A stretch of DNA of 64,000 bases from Paramecium octaurelia (Eukaryota; Ciliophora; Oligohymenophorea; Peniculida; Parameciidae), in the NCBI GenBank assembly GCA_905182995.1, contig CAJJDP010000166.1:62001-126000 (forward strand). The letters are read 5' to 3'. The notes beneath the pieces are model-generated. The model made no database searches. It had not been told where the DNA came from and saw only the letters and a program-made list of their open reading frames with translations. Positions 12,192-23,431 of the stretch are shown piece after piece. A program made the translations under genes and the position numbers. Numbering within the stretch: position 1 is the stretch's first letter; each line of letters opens with the position of its first letter.

Positions 12192-13730
12192 ATGAATTTA
12201 TAATAATAAGAAAGACAAAGAGTCACTGACAGTTTAAGTTAAATATCTTAATTGAGCACTAGAGCACCTACAATAATAAATCAGCAGCAGGAGTCATTGC
12301 CATTTATATCGTATACAACTGAGAATGTTGACAGATAATAAAAACAATAGGAAGAAAATGAAAGAAAATAGAAACTAATGGCAGAAGCACGTAAATTGAT
12401 GGTGCCCACTCAGGAAAATGAAATAAAGTCATAATTAAGATAATTAGGGTAGCCAGTAACTTATTTTGGTGAAAGTGCTGCTGATAGGAGGTAGCGACTT
12501 CGCTCATTGTTAACAGAACACTTGATGTAATATGGGAGATTGCCTTAGTTTTTTAAGCAATAGAACAATCATAATATGGGTAATTTAGAGAATGAATACT
12601 TCTTATATGAAGGGGTTGAATAATTGAGGGCTGCTAGAATAGAAATAGCCAAGCTATCACTTCACAATGCAGCACTAAGAGTTGAGAAACAGAGACTAAG
12701 AAGATTGACTGTTGATGCTTTGTAAGAGGATTAAGAAGTGTTGGAGGAGATGTAGAAAGTAAACCATTTTGCAATTTAAATGTCTTAATTTGGTGATTCT
12801 TCAGGAATTTCTAGATCAACCATTAGTTCTGATCAAAAGTACCTTGCAACTGCTGGTGGATCTGGAGAATGTAAATTGTGGGACATAGAAACCGCCACAC
12901 TAAAGTCAAGTTTTTTGGGACATTTAACAAAGTGTCATTCTATAGCATTTCATCCTTAATCATTATTGACATTATCTCCGTAATCTTTTGCCAATGTTGC
13001 TACTGCATCAGCTGATTTATCTATTAGATTATGGACATTGGATTTGGATTAGTAAGAGATAGAGAATTTGGGAATGTTGTAAAAATCAATTGTATTGAAA
13101 GGTCATGAAGACAGGATAAACAAAGTAATATTTCATTAGGACGGTAAAAGATTGATAAGTATGGGTTTTGATAAGACATGGAGATTATGGGATATCGAAA
13201 CGTAAACTGAGTTAATGGTCTAGACTGGACATTCCAGGGCAATCTATTCTGGAGCCTTGCATCCGGATGGTTCCTTATTATTCACAGGGGATTTGGGAGG
13301 ATTTGGATAGGCATGGGATTTGAGAATAGGCAAAGGCATTTTGCCATTTGTTGGTCATGTCAAAGGAATCTTAGCTAGTGATTTCAGTACGAACGGTTAT
13401 CATCTAGCAACTGGTGGAGATGATAATTTCATAAGGGTTTGGGATATAAGAAGAAGAAATGTGATAGAAAAGATACCTGCACATATTAAATTGGTGAGCG
13501 ATCTAAAATTTTAGCCAATTTATAGTAAATTTTTAATTAGTTCTTCTTATGATGGGAACATAAAATTTTGGAATTCTAGGGATTGGAGTTTGCATTCTGT
13601 TTATGAGATATCGGATACAAAAGTAAGAAGTGTTGAGTATATATTTTAGCACACATCGGTTTGTATAACGAATGATATAAAGACGATGATATCCACAGGG
13701 TTGGACAGGAAATTCGTAATTTGGTAATGA
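12192..13730 (+). CDS. PRPF4: PRPF4 / Prp4 WD40 protein of the U4/U6 snRNP
   Basis: 512 residues in one frame without introns (human about 522). Residues ~60-115 carry the SFM/PRP4 motif: RKLMVPTQENEIKSQLRQLG, then PVTYFGESAADRRQRLRSLL, nearly identical to the family signature. Residues ~210-510 form a seven-blade WD40 propeller with recognisable blades: KYLATAGGSGECKLWDIE, FHQDGKRLISMGFDKTWRLW, DGSLLFTGDLGGFGQAWDLR, NGYHLATGGDDNFIRVWDIR and DGNIKFWNSRDW. Prp4 binds Prp3 and is required for U4/U6.U5 tri-snRNP assembly in the nucleus. It lies close to AAR2, also a snRNP factor, with one small gene between them. Stop at 13728-13730. Confidence 0.95.
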
Positions 13731-13837
13731 TTTTTATAATTAATTAATTATTATAATAGAATATTACGATTAACAAGAATTGTTTGTTTATTGTAATATT
13801 CATCAATCTTACCTACGCATTTTATATAAAATAATAA

Positions 13838-16608
13838 ATGGAATATCCATAATTTTTGGGCAACACCATAAAATTTGATTTGTTCAAAAAGCCACCTCTG
13901 AAAGAATACGCATTGAAACACAAGGTTACAACCTATGAGATTTTAGTTAGCCACCAGTTGCGGTTATAGTTTCGAGAATTCTGAGTATTGTCCATGTTGT
14001 GGACTCAGCGTTTCCAAAATTTCCCTGCCCTTATCAATTAAGATCATAGATTTGGCCTTCTTGGGTTAAGGGGTTCCCTTATTCTTTAATCAAACGATAT
14101 TGGTAACTGTGATATACTCTTTGATGTTGGCATGCTTTATGGTTCCAAATATAATCTTCAACGTTTTGGGTGATGACTGTATTTCAAAGGATAACTACGC
14201 ATATGTGTTGTGGCAAGAACAGGGTTGTGAATAGAATTGTCCATTGGAACATGAGGATTTCAATTAATTCACTAAGATCTTTTCGGATTGTTCGTAGATT
14301 TGCCATCATTACACTAAGGTTTGTCTTCGTTCTCAGATGTCCCAATTGTCATTCATCAACAAGCAAGCAGAAAGCTAATAGAGAATAATTCAATCCTCGA
14401 TTCTGCTGTGTTCAGTTATCATTATGAAAATATCAATGGTGTTGATAAGGGAGAAATAGAAACAAGTTGAGTTTGCGATAGATAAGGAACTGTTGTCGCC
14501 TTCTGATTTCACAGCCATTTTGAATCATCTGCCCAAAAATAACTATGATGAGAAGGAGTTGAAACATGCACTAGAGGAGTATTGTAAGCAATTCGATCCC
14601 GATAACAATTACGAAGTAGTGAAAGTTAACGTAGCTTATGATATATCTTAATTTATCGATTAGGGCAGGGAGAAGCTCAAGTTGGAGAAGCAGTTGGAAC
14701 GGAGTAAGACAAAAAATAGAGAAAAATTAATTAATTAAATTAAGGAGATTTCTCAACTTTAATAGATAATTGAATACGAAATTGAAAATGGGTGTTACAG
14801 GAAGACTACACCCATTGCGTTCATTACATTTTAAACGAAGAAGTGTATGTTAAATATTAATTAAGAATAGAACTAAAAAGTCTATTGGAGTAGACTAAGT
14901 TATCCTATTGGGAAGTCTTTATGATAGCAGTCAAGTCGTTGATCAAGAAAAAGGATAGCAGGGGGTTCTATTTCAAAGGAGAACTGATCTAAATAAATAG
15001 AGCACCTGAGCCAGATGACGTGTTTTGGGAGAATTGTGGGGTCGATTAAAATACACAACTAAAGAGGAAGATACTCAGTTGGTTCGTGATTCTGTTTTTA
15101 CTTGGGTTTTCTCTTGGAATACTATATGGTTTAAATGCGTTTTAAGTAATCGTATTCAATAAACATAGAATAGTTTCTTACAGTCTGATGATAACTAATT
15201 TTTGATAACAACCATGGTGTCATTCTCTAAATCATTAATAATCGCACTAGTGGAGGGTCTCATATATTACTTTATCACACTTTTAGCAAATCAGGAGAGA
15301 CACGTGACCAAAACTTATCAAGACACGTCCATAGCATAGAAGTTAAGTTATGTGCAATTTGTGAATTCCTGTTTGCTTTTAATGATAATAAACATCATAG
15401 GTGCATACAATCCATAGTTGAAATATCAATCGAATTAATTGAGCAATCTGGCAGTCCAATAATAGGGCGGCATTGCTGATGACTTCTTGTATGTTTCAGG
15501 AACAAATGCCATTCTCATACCTTTGTCTTTGTACTTCAACCCTCTTTATTTGCTTAAGAAAATTAGACAATTACGAATCGAGAAAAACAAAGATATGGAT
15601 TAATATTAGGCAAATAAACTATTTGAAGGTCCTTAAGTTGAATTTTATGATCAGTACTCATATCTGTGTAAAACAACTTGGCTTACTTTTTTTTTCGCTC
15701 CTCTGATCCCAATATCGATATTATTTGGGTAGGTGGGATTGGTGAGTTATTATTGGATTGAGAAGTATCTACTATTGAGAAGAAACTCGAAGCCTCCATT
15801 TTAAAGTAGTCATTTGGACTCAGAAATGTTATATTTAATAGATTTGAGTCCAATTCTATTTGCAACTATGCAATTTTGGATAGATTTTGTATTCAATTCT
15901 GGCAAGCTTTGTTAATCCTTGAATTTGGCTTCGATTGTTTTAGCAGGATTAGAAATCATATTACCAACTTACAGAATTCATAGAATGTTGTTTAAGGATC
16001 TAAATGAGGAGGAGGATTCAGTTAGGTACGAGGATGTCTATTTGAAATTACCCACTGATTATGATAGAACGAATCCTTTGACTTAGCAGAATGCCATTTC
16101 GGAATTTGTGAGAAACAAAGTGAAAAGACAAACATCTCCATTGAGGATGTAATTGTCTTAGAATCTGGGAAACTCTCGTTAAAGGAAGAATTAAGCATTG
16201 CAAGATTTGATTTATAAGGGAGTTTGCGAACCGAAGAAGATAAGGATGAAGATATTGAAATAAAAGTTATAGTTGGTTTTGAAGATGAGGAGATTTATCA
16301 GGCCATCTATGTTGAAGGAGGGACAGATGGAAATGAATTTGGATGGTCTTGAAAAAGTAGATTCTTTGAGATCGAGCAATTAGAATTCACCAACATATTT
16401 GAAAACTCCTGAATATAACTTTTATTCATTCGTGCACACCAAACCAAGATTGAGAACCATCTTGAGAAAAAATGAAACTATGGATATCAATTCTATCTCC
16501 TCTTAAAATCAGAGTGCTTATTTGAATACTCCACAATATTATTTTGGTTCTAAAAAAAATTCGAGTTGTGCATAAAGATAGAACATCAAGAGACTAACAT
16601 AATCATGA
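13838..16608 (+). CDS. OSCA/TMEM63 (CSC1-like) calcium-permeable channel family protein
   Basis: Three introns (13925-13946, 14845-14870, 15146-15168) give 899 residues. The N-terminus has a CPCCG cluster, then hydrophobic helices (DLAFLGQGVPLFF, LVTVIYSLMLACFMV). A long cytosolic region includes AFITFQTKK, the RRM-like strand typical of the family, and the hallmark RAPEPDDVFWENCG (family: AP.P.DI.W.N). After it come the channel-forming helices (WFVILFLLGFSLGILYGL, SLIIALVEGLIYYFI, LCKTTWLTFFFAPLIPISIL, LDLSPILFATMQFW). The last ~180 residues are a basic, Ser/Gln-rich tail. Family members are mechanosensitive or osmosensitive cation channels or scramblases of plasma and endomembranes. Channel function here is inferred from the family. 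Confidence 0.85.
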
Positions 16609-16727
16609 ATAAATATTTATAATTTTTGTATTTTATTTATCTATCATACTGTAATATTTGCTGATTATTTAGTAATTAAGAGAAAGATTAATGATTAACA
16701 GAATTTGAAGACATTTTTATATTTATT

Positions 16728-18395
16728 ATGTCTAACTTAAATTAGATTATAAAGAAGTTTCTTCGGGATCTTGATCAATTCGGAGTTGTATTCAAACCCA
16801 GTATAACATAAGATAGTGAGTATAAAACAGTTTTAGGTGGAATATTATCTATTTTGCTTTATGGAATAAGTTTAGGATATTTCATTTACTAATTTGCTAT
16901 TTGGAAGGAGGGGGGGATGTTACCCAAAATCACAGTATCAAGTGAAGTAATAGAAAACCAATAAATCTAATTTGATGAACCTCTCTTTTCTATTCGAATG
17001 CGAAAGATGAATGACACAAACATAGATCCCTTCAATCCTTAGAATATAGTAATGCTTCCATTGATATTCTAATATGTGAATGGGCAATTGATTACTCCTC
17101 CTAGTCTTCCCTTAATAAACAACACTGCTGATGATGAGTTCGTTACCATATTCTTTGACAACATCACTCTGGCCATAAGTAAAGAGAGGACGGTGGAATC
17201 TCCAGAGTTGGAGTACATGATCATATTGATTGACTGTGTTCCTCAAATTTTGGCGAACAATACATAGTTGAAGTGTGCCAATTCAACGACCAGAAAAAGC
17301 TTCTTCAATTAATCAGTTAATACACTCTTATTTACAACTTTCATCAAATAGTTTAATGCTCAATAAGAAAAGATCAACACATTCGGATCCGAGGTTATTG
17401 TGGCCTTGGATCCCAGTTCGGTCTATTTTTCAACGAGCACTTTGAAGATGTAGGAGACTGTGATCGACAATGGATTGCTATTTGAGAACACGTATTAGAG
17501 AGACTTTATCTTAGATATCTCAACAGCGGGTTAGCAGGTGAATAGTAAGTTCTTCGCAGACGTGATAAACTCTACCACCTATTTTATCAACAACTACTAA
17601 TTGAATGGAATAAAGTCTATCCAATATATCCAATATCCAAAGGTCAATGAGGTATTGGCTGATACAGGCTCAATTGTGTCTATTCTACTGTTGACCTCCG
17701 CATTTGTCATAATGACCAACCAATACTTTTTGGAGAGTGAGGCTATATCCCAGGTGATCAATATGTTCTATCCGAATCTCAAATATTTAAAGTACAGAAA
17801 GAATTGGTATGGCAAGATCACCAGGATTTAGTTATTGGACAGAAATCTAAATATTGACAAATTTAATTCGCATTATGGGAAACTGAAAGAAGTGGCACAA
17901 GTGAAATTGACAATAACAAATTAAATCTACGAAATCTCAAGGCTCCAATTTATATTGCAGTCCATCATAAGCAGATCCCATTTTATATCTTCCCATTAGA
18001 TTGGGATCAAAGAAAACAACTTCATAGAAAATACCAAAGAGGACAATGAAATGGATAATCAAGAAGTGGAGATGTTTAAGGATTCCAGAGTGGTATGGAT
18101 GTGATATTTGATCTAGGCTCCCTCCAATGACAGCAAAATTGAGATGACTTAGCAACAACAACAATAGGGGTAATAAAATATGCTCCAAGATAATTCCGAT
18201 AATTCTATGTTACCGAGTGTAAATCATAAGCCTGAGGTGTTTTAACAACTCAAATCACAATTTCAGAGTTCACTTGATAAATTCAATTGTCCACAAGAGC
18301 TCAGTGATCAAGATTTCGAGTTGCTGATTAGCAAGAAGCAGAGAACTGAAGCTTAATTGATGCCTTAGTTTTTTGAAATCAATAAAATCACATGA
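16728..18395 (+). CDS. Two-helix membrane protein, ciliate family, copy A
   Basis: 547 residues after removing one 24-nt intron (18093-18116), which contains in-frame TGAs. The N-terminus reads FLRDLDQFGVVFKPS, then a transmembrane helix (GGILSILLYGISLGYFIYQF). A ~240-residue region follows with several N-glycosylation-type sites (NNT, NDT, NST), then a second helix (ADTGSIVSILLLTSAFVIM), and a Gln-rich cytosolic tail with QQQQQQGQQ. This topology (short N-tail, helix, large lumenal domain, helix) recalls ERGIC-type cargo receptors, but I see no family signature. It is a clear paralogue of the next gene: exon 1 is exactly 1,365 nt in both. Function unknown; frame and exon structure well supported. 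Confidence 0.8.
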
Positions 18396-18410
18396 TATTT
18401 ATTATACTAA

Positions 18411-20030
18411 ATGATAAAATTACTCAAAAACATAGATCAATTTGGAGTGGCATTCCAACCAAGTATCAAATATTCCACCTCCCAATATAAAACATGTTGG
18501 GGAGGAATCATGTCTATTTTATTGTATGGATTGAGCTTCGCTTACTTACTTTATATAATCATTCAATGGAGAACAGGATAAATACTACCTAAGATCACTA
18601 CATCCTCAAAAGTAGAGAACAATCAGTATTTTGAACTCAAAGAGCAATTCCTAGATGTTCATTTAAGAAAATTCGGTTATTCTATAAATGATCCATTTAA
18701 CCCTGACGCCCTCGTTCTCCAACCTCTCGTCTACCTTTTCAAGAATAGACTTCCCTTTGGCAAACCATTTGTTCCTGACTATGAAATCATCACAAACGAG
18801 GATACCTTTCACACCATCAGCTTCACCAATATGACCGTATCAATCAGTGATACAAGGGACGAAGCCAATCCAGAGTTTGAATTCATGCTCACCTTCGGAG
18901 CTTGTCTTGAAGCCTTTCTAAAGGAAGGACAAGCTTGTGCAAACGATACTGTTATCTAGCAATTTAAGAACTAAGCCACCAATGCTCTTGTGGTCAAGCA
19001 TTATGCCAAAGAGTACAACACTTAAACCGAAAGTCTCGAAAAAATAGGAAGAGAATAAATCATTCCCTTCCAAATTAATAAAGTGTACCAATCACAAACA
19101 TATATTCAAATTACCTAGACGTAGGTCGACGTTGGCTTTTTATTTGAATCCATCAATGACTACATATACATTAATGAATATCGTGTAGTTAGTGCCTCTC
19201 TAGATTTAGAGTACTACAATAAACTATTTGGATACAATGTGTATATGGCATTCCTGTATAAAATCGATAACATATAAATTGAAATCTCAGTTTCCTATAC
19301 TAAAATCAGTGAAGTGCTAGCAGAAGCAGGATCAATTGCATCTACCTTACTGTTACTATCCTATTTGGTCATTGTCATGAACCAAAGCCAATTGGAATTC
19401 GAAGCCATCAACAATGTTATTTAAATGTACTATCCTGATTTTAAGAACATCAAAATCACAAAGAATATCTTTGGGAACATCAATAAGGTGGAAAAGAATG
19501 GAAGACTATTGGATCTGCAATCTTTTAAACAGCAATACCAAAAACTATCCCATATTAGTGAAATCAAATTAACCATCTCTAATTAAATTTATGAAATATC
19601 AAGGCTGCAATTCCTGATATAGAATCTGTTGCCTCCCAAGACGATCCAGTAAATTCATAATCAGGGAATCCCATTCCAAATACAATATGCTGATAGTGCT
19701 AAAGAAGAGTAGTAAAATATCAACAAATTGGAATGCAGTATCAACCAAGATTATTAATATAAATTAAACGCAATTGTATTATATATTTTTACTTAGCTTC
19801 CAAACAATGGCAGTCCCCCTATTCTGAAAAGCAACGATGTCTAAACTATTTCATAAACTGAGTCCAAATTGTTGCAAGTTCAATAGAAAGTAGTAGAAAA
19901 TACTAATATCCTACCCTTGTAATAATAATTTAAGGACTCAGATTTTGAATTATTGATATATCCAGATAGCGAATCTGAAGGAAATGGGATTTCCAATTAA
20001 CAGGATACCAAAATTTAAGTCGACACATGA
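18411..20030 (+). CDS. Two-helix membrane protein, ciliate family, copy B
   Basis: 532 residues; starts only 15 nt after the stop of copy A. The N-terminus, KNIDQFGVAFQPSIKYSTSQ, matches copy A residue by residue over the first ~35 positions. It is followed by the same helix (GGIMSILLYGLSFAYLLYII), a similar lumenal domain, a second helix (EAGSIASTLLLLSYLVIVM) and the shared segment LTISNQIYEISRLQF. An intron at 19776-19796 (21 nt, GTA...TAG) sits at the same position as in copy A, after 455 codons, but is a multiple of three and lacks TGA, so the unspliced frame also stays open. The tails have diverged. Function unknown. Confidence 0.8.
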
Positions 20031-20254
20031 TTTATAACATTTAAATCAAAATATGCAGTATTTTACTAAAAATAAATACAAGTAGGTAAACATTAATTAA
20101 TAAAGATATAAGTATTTTATTCTTTCCTTATTTCGAATTCTTTTAAAGAAAATAGGTAAACAAGTAAAGAAGTATGGTCTATTTTTAGTAATTATCTGGT
20201 ACTTTCTTGTAATATATTTTGATTTAAATAATTAATTTTTCACTTTAAATAATT

Positions 20255-21789
20255 TCATAATTACGTGGGATTTCTTGAGAAATTAGGTCGCTGTATAATT
20301 CTTAATCTACTATTTTGATTAGTATTTGGTAATTTCTTCCAACTATCATTATTAAGTAATCTTGAACTAATAGAGTCGGATGCCTAAGTATTTTTGAGTA
20401 TTCTTGGTTGAATTACTGGACTTTTCTCTTTATTAGGAAAATTAACCAATCTCTTTTGAGTTTAATTTAATTGTTTAATCATAATTTCTTACGGATTCAT
20501 CGAAGTACTCTTCCTCATCATCTTTTTATTATCAGGTGTGCTAGCCTAGGCAATGCTTTCTGGAAACATGTCACTTGTATTTCTACTGCTATTACTCACA
20601 CTTTCATCCTTGTCTAATCTGGTCTATGACTTGATATATAAGGGACGTATTTTAAAATTGATGGTGGCAGTTGATAGATCAGACATTCGTTCTGTCAGAG
20701 ACCCTGTTTAAATAAGCTTGTTCGCTTCAATTCTATAGGGTGTTCTATAACAGGAGGATGATAGAATCAAGTATTTGAGGAACACAATCATTTTTAAATA
20801 TTTTGTGATATTTTGTTCCTTCTCTACTTGGCATTGAATGATTTCATTCAAAGTGATTGGAACTGAGATGTCACCCCTACCTGTAATCCAAGGATGTTCT
20901 AGACACTGATCGGCTGTTAATCGATGTTCAGGTAGGTAGGCAATGGTTCTTTTTAAAAAGTTGTTGGTATCGATGTTATGATTAAATTAAAAGTTTAGCG
21001 ATGAGTTTTTAATTTTATTCTCATAAATGCCTTTTGTGTCGCCTCTTTCATAAAATGGGTGTAAACCATTATTTAACATCTGATACACAACAATGCCCAA
21101 AGCCCAAATGTCTACTGACTAATTATGTAATATGAATGAATACTCTTGTGTAATTGGCCTTCTTGATTAACTCAGGAGCTTGATACAAGAGTGTGCCACA
21201 ATTTTGGAACATCAAACCATTCATTGAATTTTAAATTCTATTCACAGATGCTGACAACCCAAAATCAATCAAGGTGACTTTCAATTCTGAATTTGAAAAG
21301 CTTATCAAAATATTTTCAGGTTTGATATCTCTGTGGACAATGTTTCTTTGGTGCAAGTAACTTAGAGCCTTGAGAATCTGTTTTGTTATAGAAACCACTT
21401 CAGTTGATTTGAGGTTACTCATGTGAGTTTCCAAAGTGACTCCATCTATCTAGTTCATTACAATATAAAATTTCAAAGAAGTCTCGAAAAACTTAAGTTA
21501 TGTTAAAGATCAAAATTCTTACTGCTAAGATTTTGACAATGTGATTATGTTCAAGTGTTTTAAGCATCATCGCTTCCTGCCTTATAATATCTTGTTGCTC
21601 TTTATTTTTGAAAAGTTTTTTGTCTACCATCTTGATTGCTACTTAAATCTTAAGCACTTTATCCAGAGCCGAAAAAACTGTAGCAAATGCTCCCCTGCCT
21701 AAAATGCCTTTTATTTCAAACCGAGCCATTTCAGGCACGTATTAGGTTTCTAGGGTAAATATAAGTTTGAGTTCGTCAAAACAAGACAT
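20255..21789 (-). CDS. Serine/threonine protein kinase (CAMK-like)
   Basis: Two introns (21492-21522, 31 nt; 21119-21143, 25 nt) give 492 residues. The kinase domain spans about residues 21-290: glycine loop [13 protein letters not shown] lysine, catalytic loop [22 protein letters not shown] and [15 protein letters not shown]. All catalytic residues are present, so it should be active. The C-terminal ~200 residues are basic and Ser/Asn/Gln-rich with no recognised regulatory domain and no EF-hands, so it is not a CDPK. The kinase belongs to the large ciliate kinome; substrate unknown. Start chosen at the first ATG before the glycine loop; the stop is TGA at 20255-20257. Confidence 0.9.
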
Positions 21790-21946
21790 TCTTAATAATA
21801 ATTATATGTATGGTATTTTGTAATTCAATTGCTAAGTACTCACTAAATCTTTTGGGAACTTGAAGCTCTCGATCTTACTCTTGACTTTTCTTAAAATATC
21901 TCAAGATGAAAGATATTTTATAATGTTTTGTCATTTAAAAATATAA

Positions 21947-22378
21947 ATGACTTATGTATAAGAATTACATAACTTGATGGAATAATAGATGTTACAATCT
22001 ACTTAAGGAAGGGATGAACTTAGGTTTATCAGTCTCTCTTTGATGTTAAACCTTAGAAACTATGAATTAGGAGACTTTGTAGTTTACTAATTAGAAAGAA
22101 TGTTTGTTTTCAATTATCTCAAAGTGCTTCAAGCATTACTTTACAATGATAGACACGGTTTTACAAGGAATATTTTAGTTCATTTAAGGATTTCTGATGG
22201 TAAATTTCCATTTAATCAAATTGATCATAAAATTAATAGTTTCCATCTACTAAATTAACAGTGTGTTAATCATCTTCAAGAGAATGTTCCTTTTCGGAGC
22301 AGATAAATAAAGAAGTGTATTATTTTAGATGTGAATCTAATTAGAGAAGGTATTAATTTCTCATTATTAATTTTATGA
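21947..22378 (+). CDS. Possible small gene, unrecognised; weak
   Basis: A TGA-free frame of 143 residues (MTYVQELHNLMEQQ...) fills the space between the divergent kinase and transporter genes and ends at TGA 22376-22378, overlapping the transporter ATG by ATGA. Composition is not strikingly protein-like and no motif is seen. Runs of this length can occur by chance in AT-rich DNA read with one stop codon. It may instead be the promoter and 5' leader of the transporter gene. Confidence 0.25.
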
Positions 22379-23333
22379 AACATATATTAGGTTTATTTTA
22401 TTGTATATTATATGGTGGATGCTCGTTTTGTTTTTCTCTAAGTGTGAAATACTTATGGATTAAGTTTCAATTCAGGATGACATTCATGGTAACAGTGCTT
22501 TATTTATTTAGAGTTATTGTTGTACGAGAATATTCTTACAGCTATAATTTGTCTGTTTATGGGAAAGAGGAATCACTCGTCGAAAGATACATTGTTGTAT
22601 TCGTTCATTTATTCCTTGCAAACCTTCTCAGGGATGAAGGGATTGCAAATAATGAACATCTCAATGTACATGACATTGCGAAGGACTCTGATTTTATTTG
22701 TGTTCATGATGCAGAAGAGTTGGAAGATTTCCAATTTTATGTCCGTGATCTTCATAACTTTGGGAGCCATTATTGCAGGTACATGATTGAGTGTGATATG
22801 ATTAAGGTCAGGAACATTTGGATGAGAACTATTTAGGTTACGGACTTATTCTCATGAATAACGTATTCAATGCTCTTGCATTGCACAAATCGAAACAATT
22901 AAATTATGAGAAATAAATAGATCCTCTGGAATTGCTCTTCTAGAATTCTTGTAATCAAATTCCCTTTCTATTTATTGGCGCTTATGCAAGCTAGGAATTA
23001 CATGACTTCATGACTACAACCTACATGAGTGAGTAATTCCTCATAGCATTCACATTGGTTGCATTGATGGGGTTCATGTTGTGCTACTCCACCAACTTGT
23101 GCAATATGTACAACTCCCCCATTGCCATTGCGATCACTCACAACATCAAGGACATTTTGATCACTTCCTACTCCTTCTTCTTCTTGAAGGAAGAGTACGA
23201 CTTTCAAATTCTTGCAGGCATTATCATTAGTTATCTGGGATCAATTTTGTATTCTATTTAAAAAGTAAAAGAAATAAAATCCTCATTATATTTACCACTC
23301 TCTTCAAACGACAAAGACCAAAAACAAGATTGA
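22375..23333 (+). CDS. SLC35-type nucleotide-sugar transporter
   Basis: 301 residues after two introns (22489-22513, 25 nt ending AGAG; 22779-22806, 28 nt with in-frame TGA). About nine to ten hydrophobic helices are visible. The segment SGMKGLQIMNISMYMTLRRT matches the SLC35D/UGT-type core (GL.LVN.PMF.TLRR). The C-terminal half has ALMGFMLCYSTNLCNMYNSP and ILAGIIISYLGSILYS, the usual family ending. These proteins exchange nucleotide sugars for nucleoside monophosphates across Golgi or ER membranes. The first intron is needed to join FRMTFM to LLLYENILTA; its 3' end is slightly off consensus. Substrate cannot be told from sequence alone. Confidence 0.85.
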
Positions 23334-23431
23334 TTGTGCTCCAAAAAGCCTATTTTGTTTTCAAATATAATATCAAACTATCATATAACTTTTATTTAAT
23401 TCTATAAGCAATAAAAATTATTATAATACAA

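Noticed and set aside
22998-23207. Minus-strand frame with Glu/Val/His-rich sequence
   Set aside because: Antisense of conserved transporter helices (CYSTNLCNMYNSP region).
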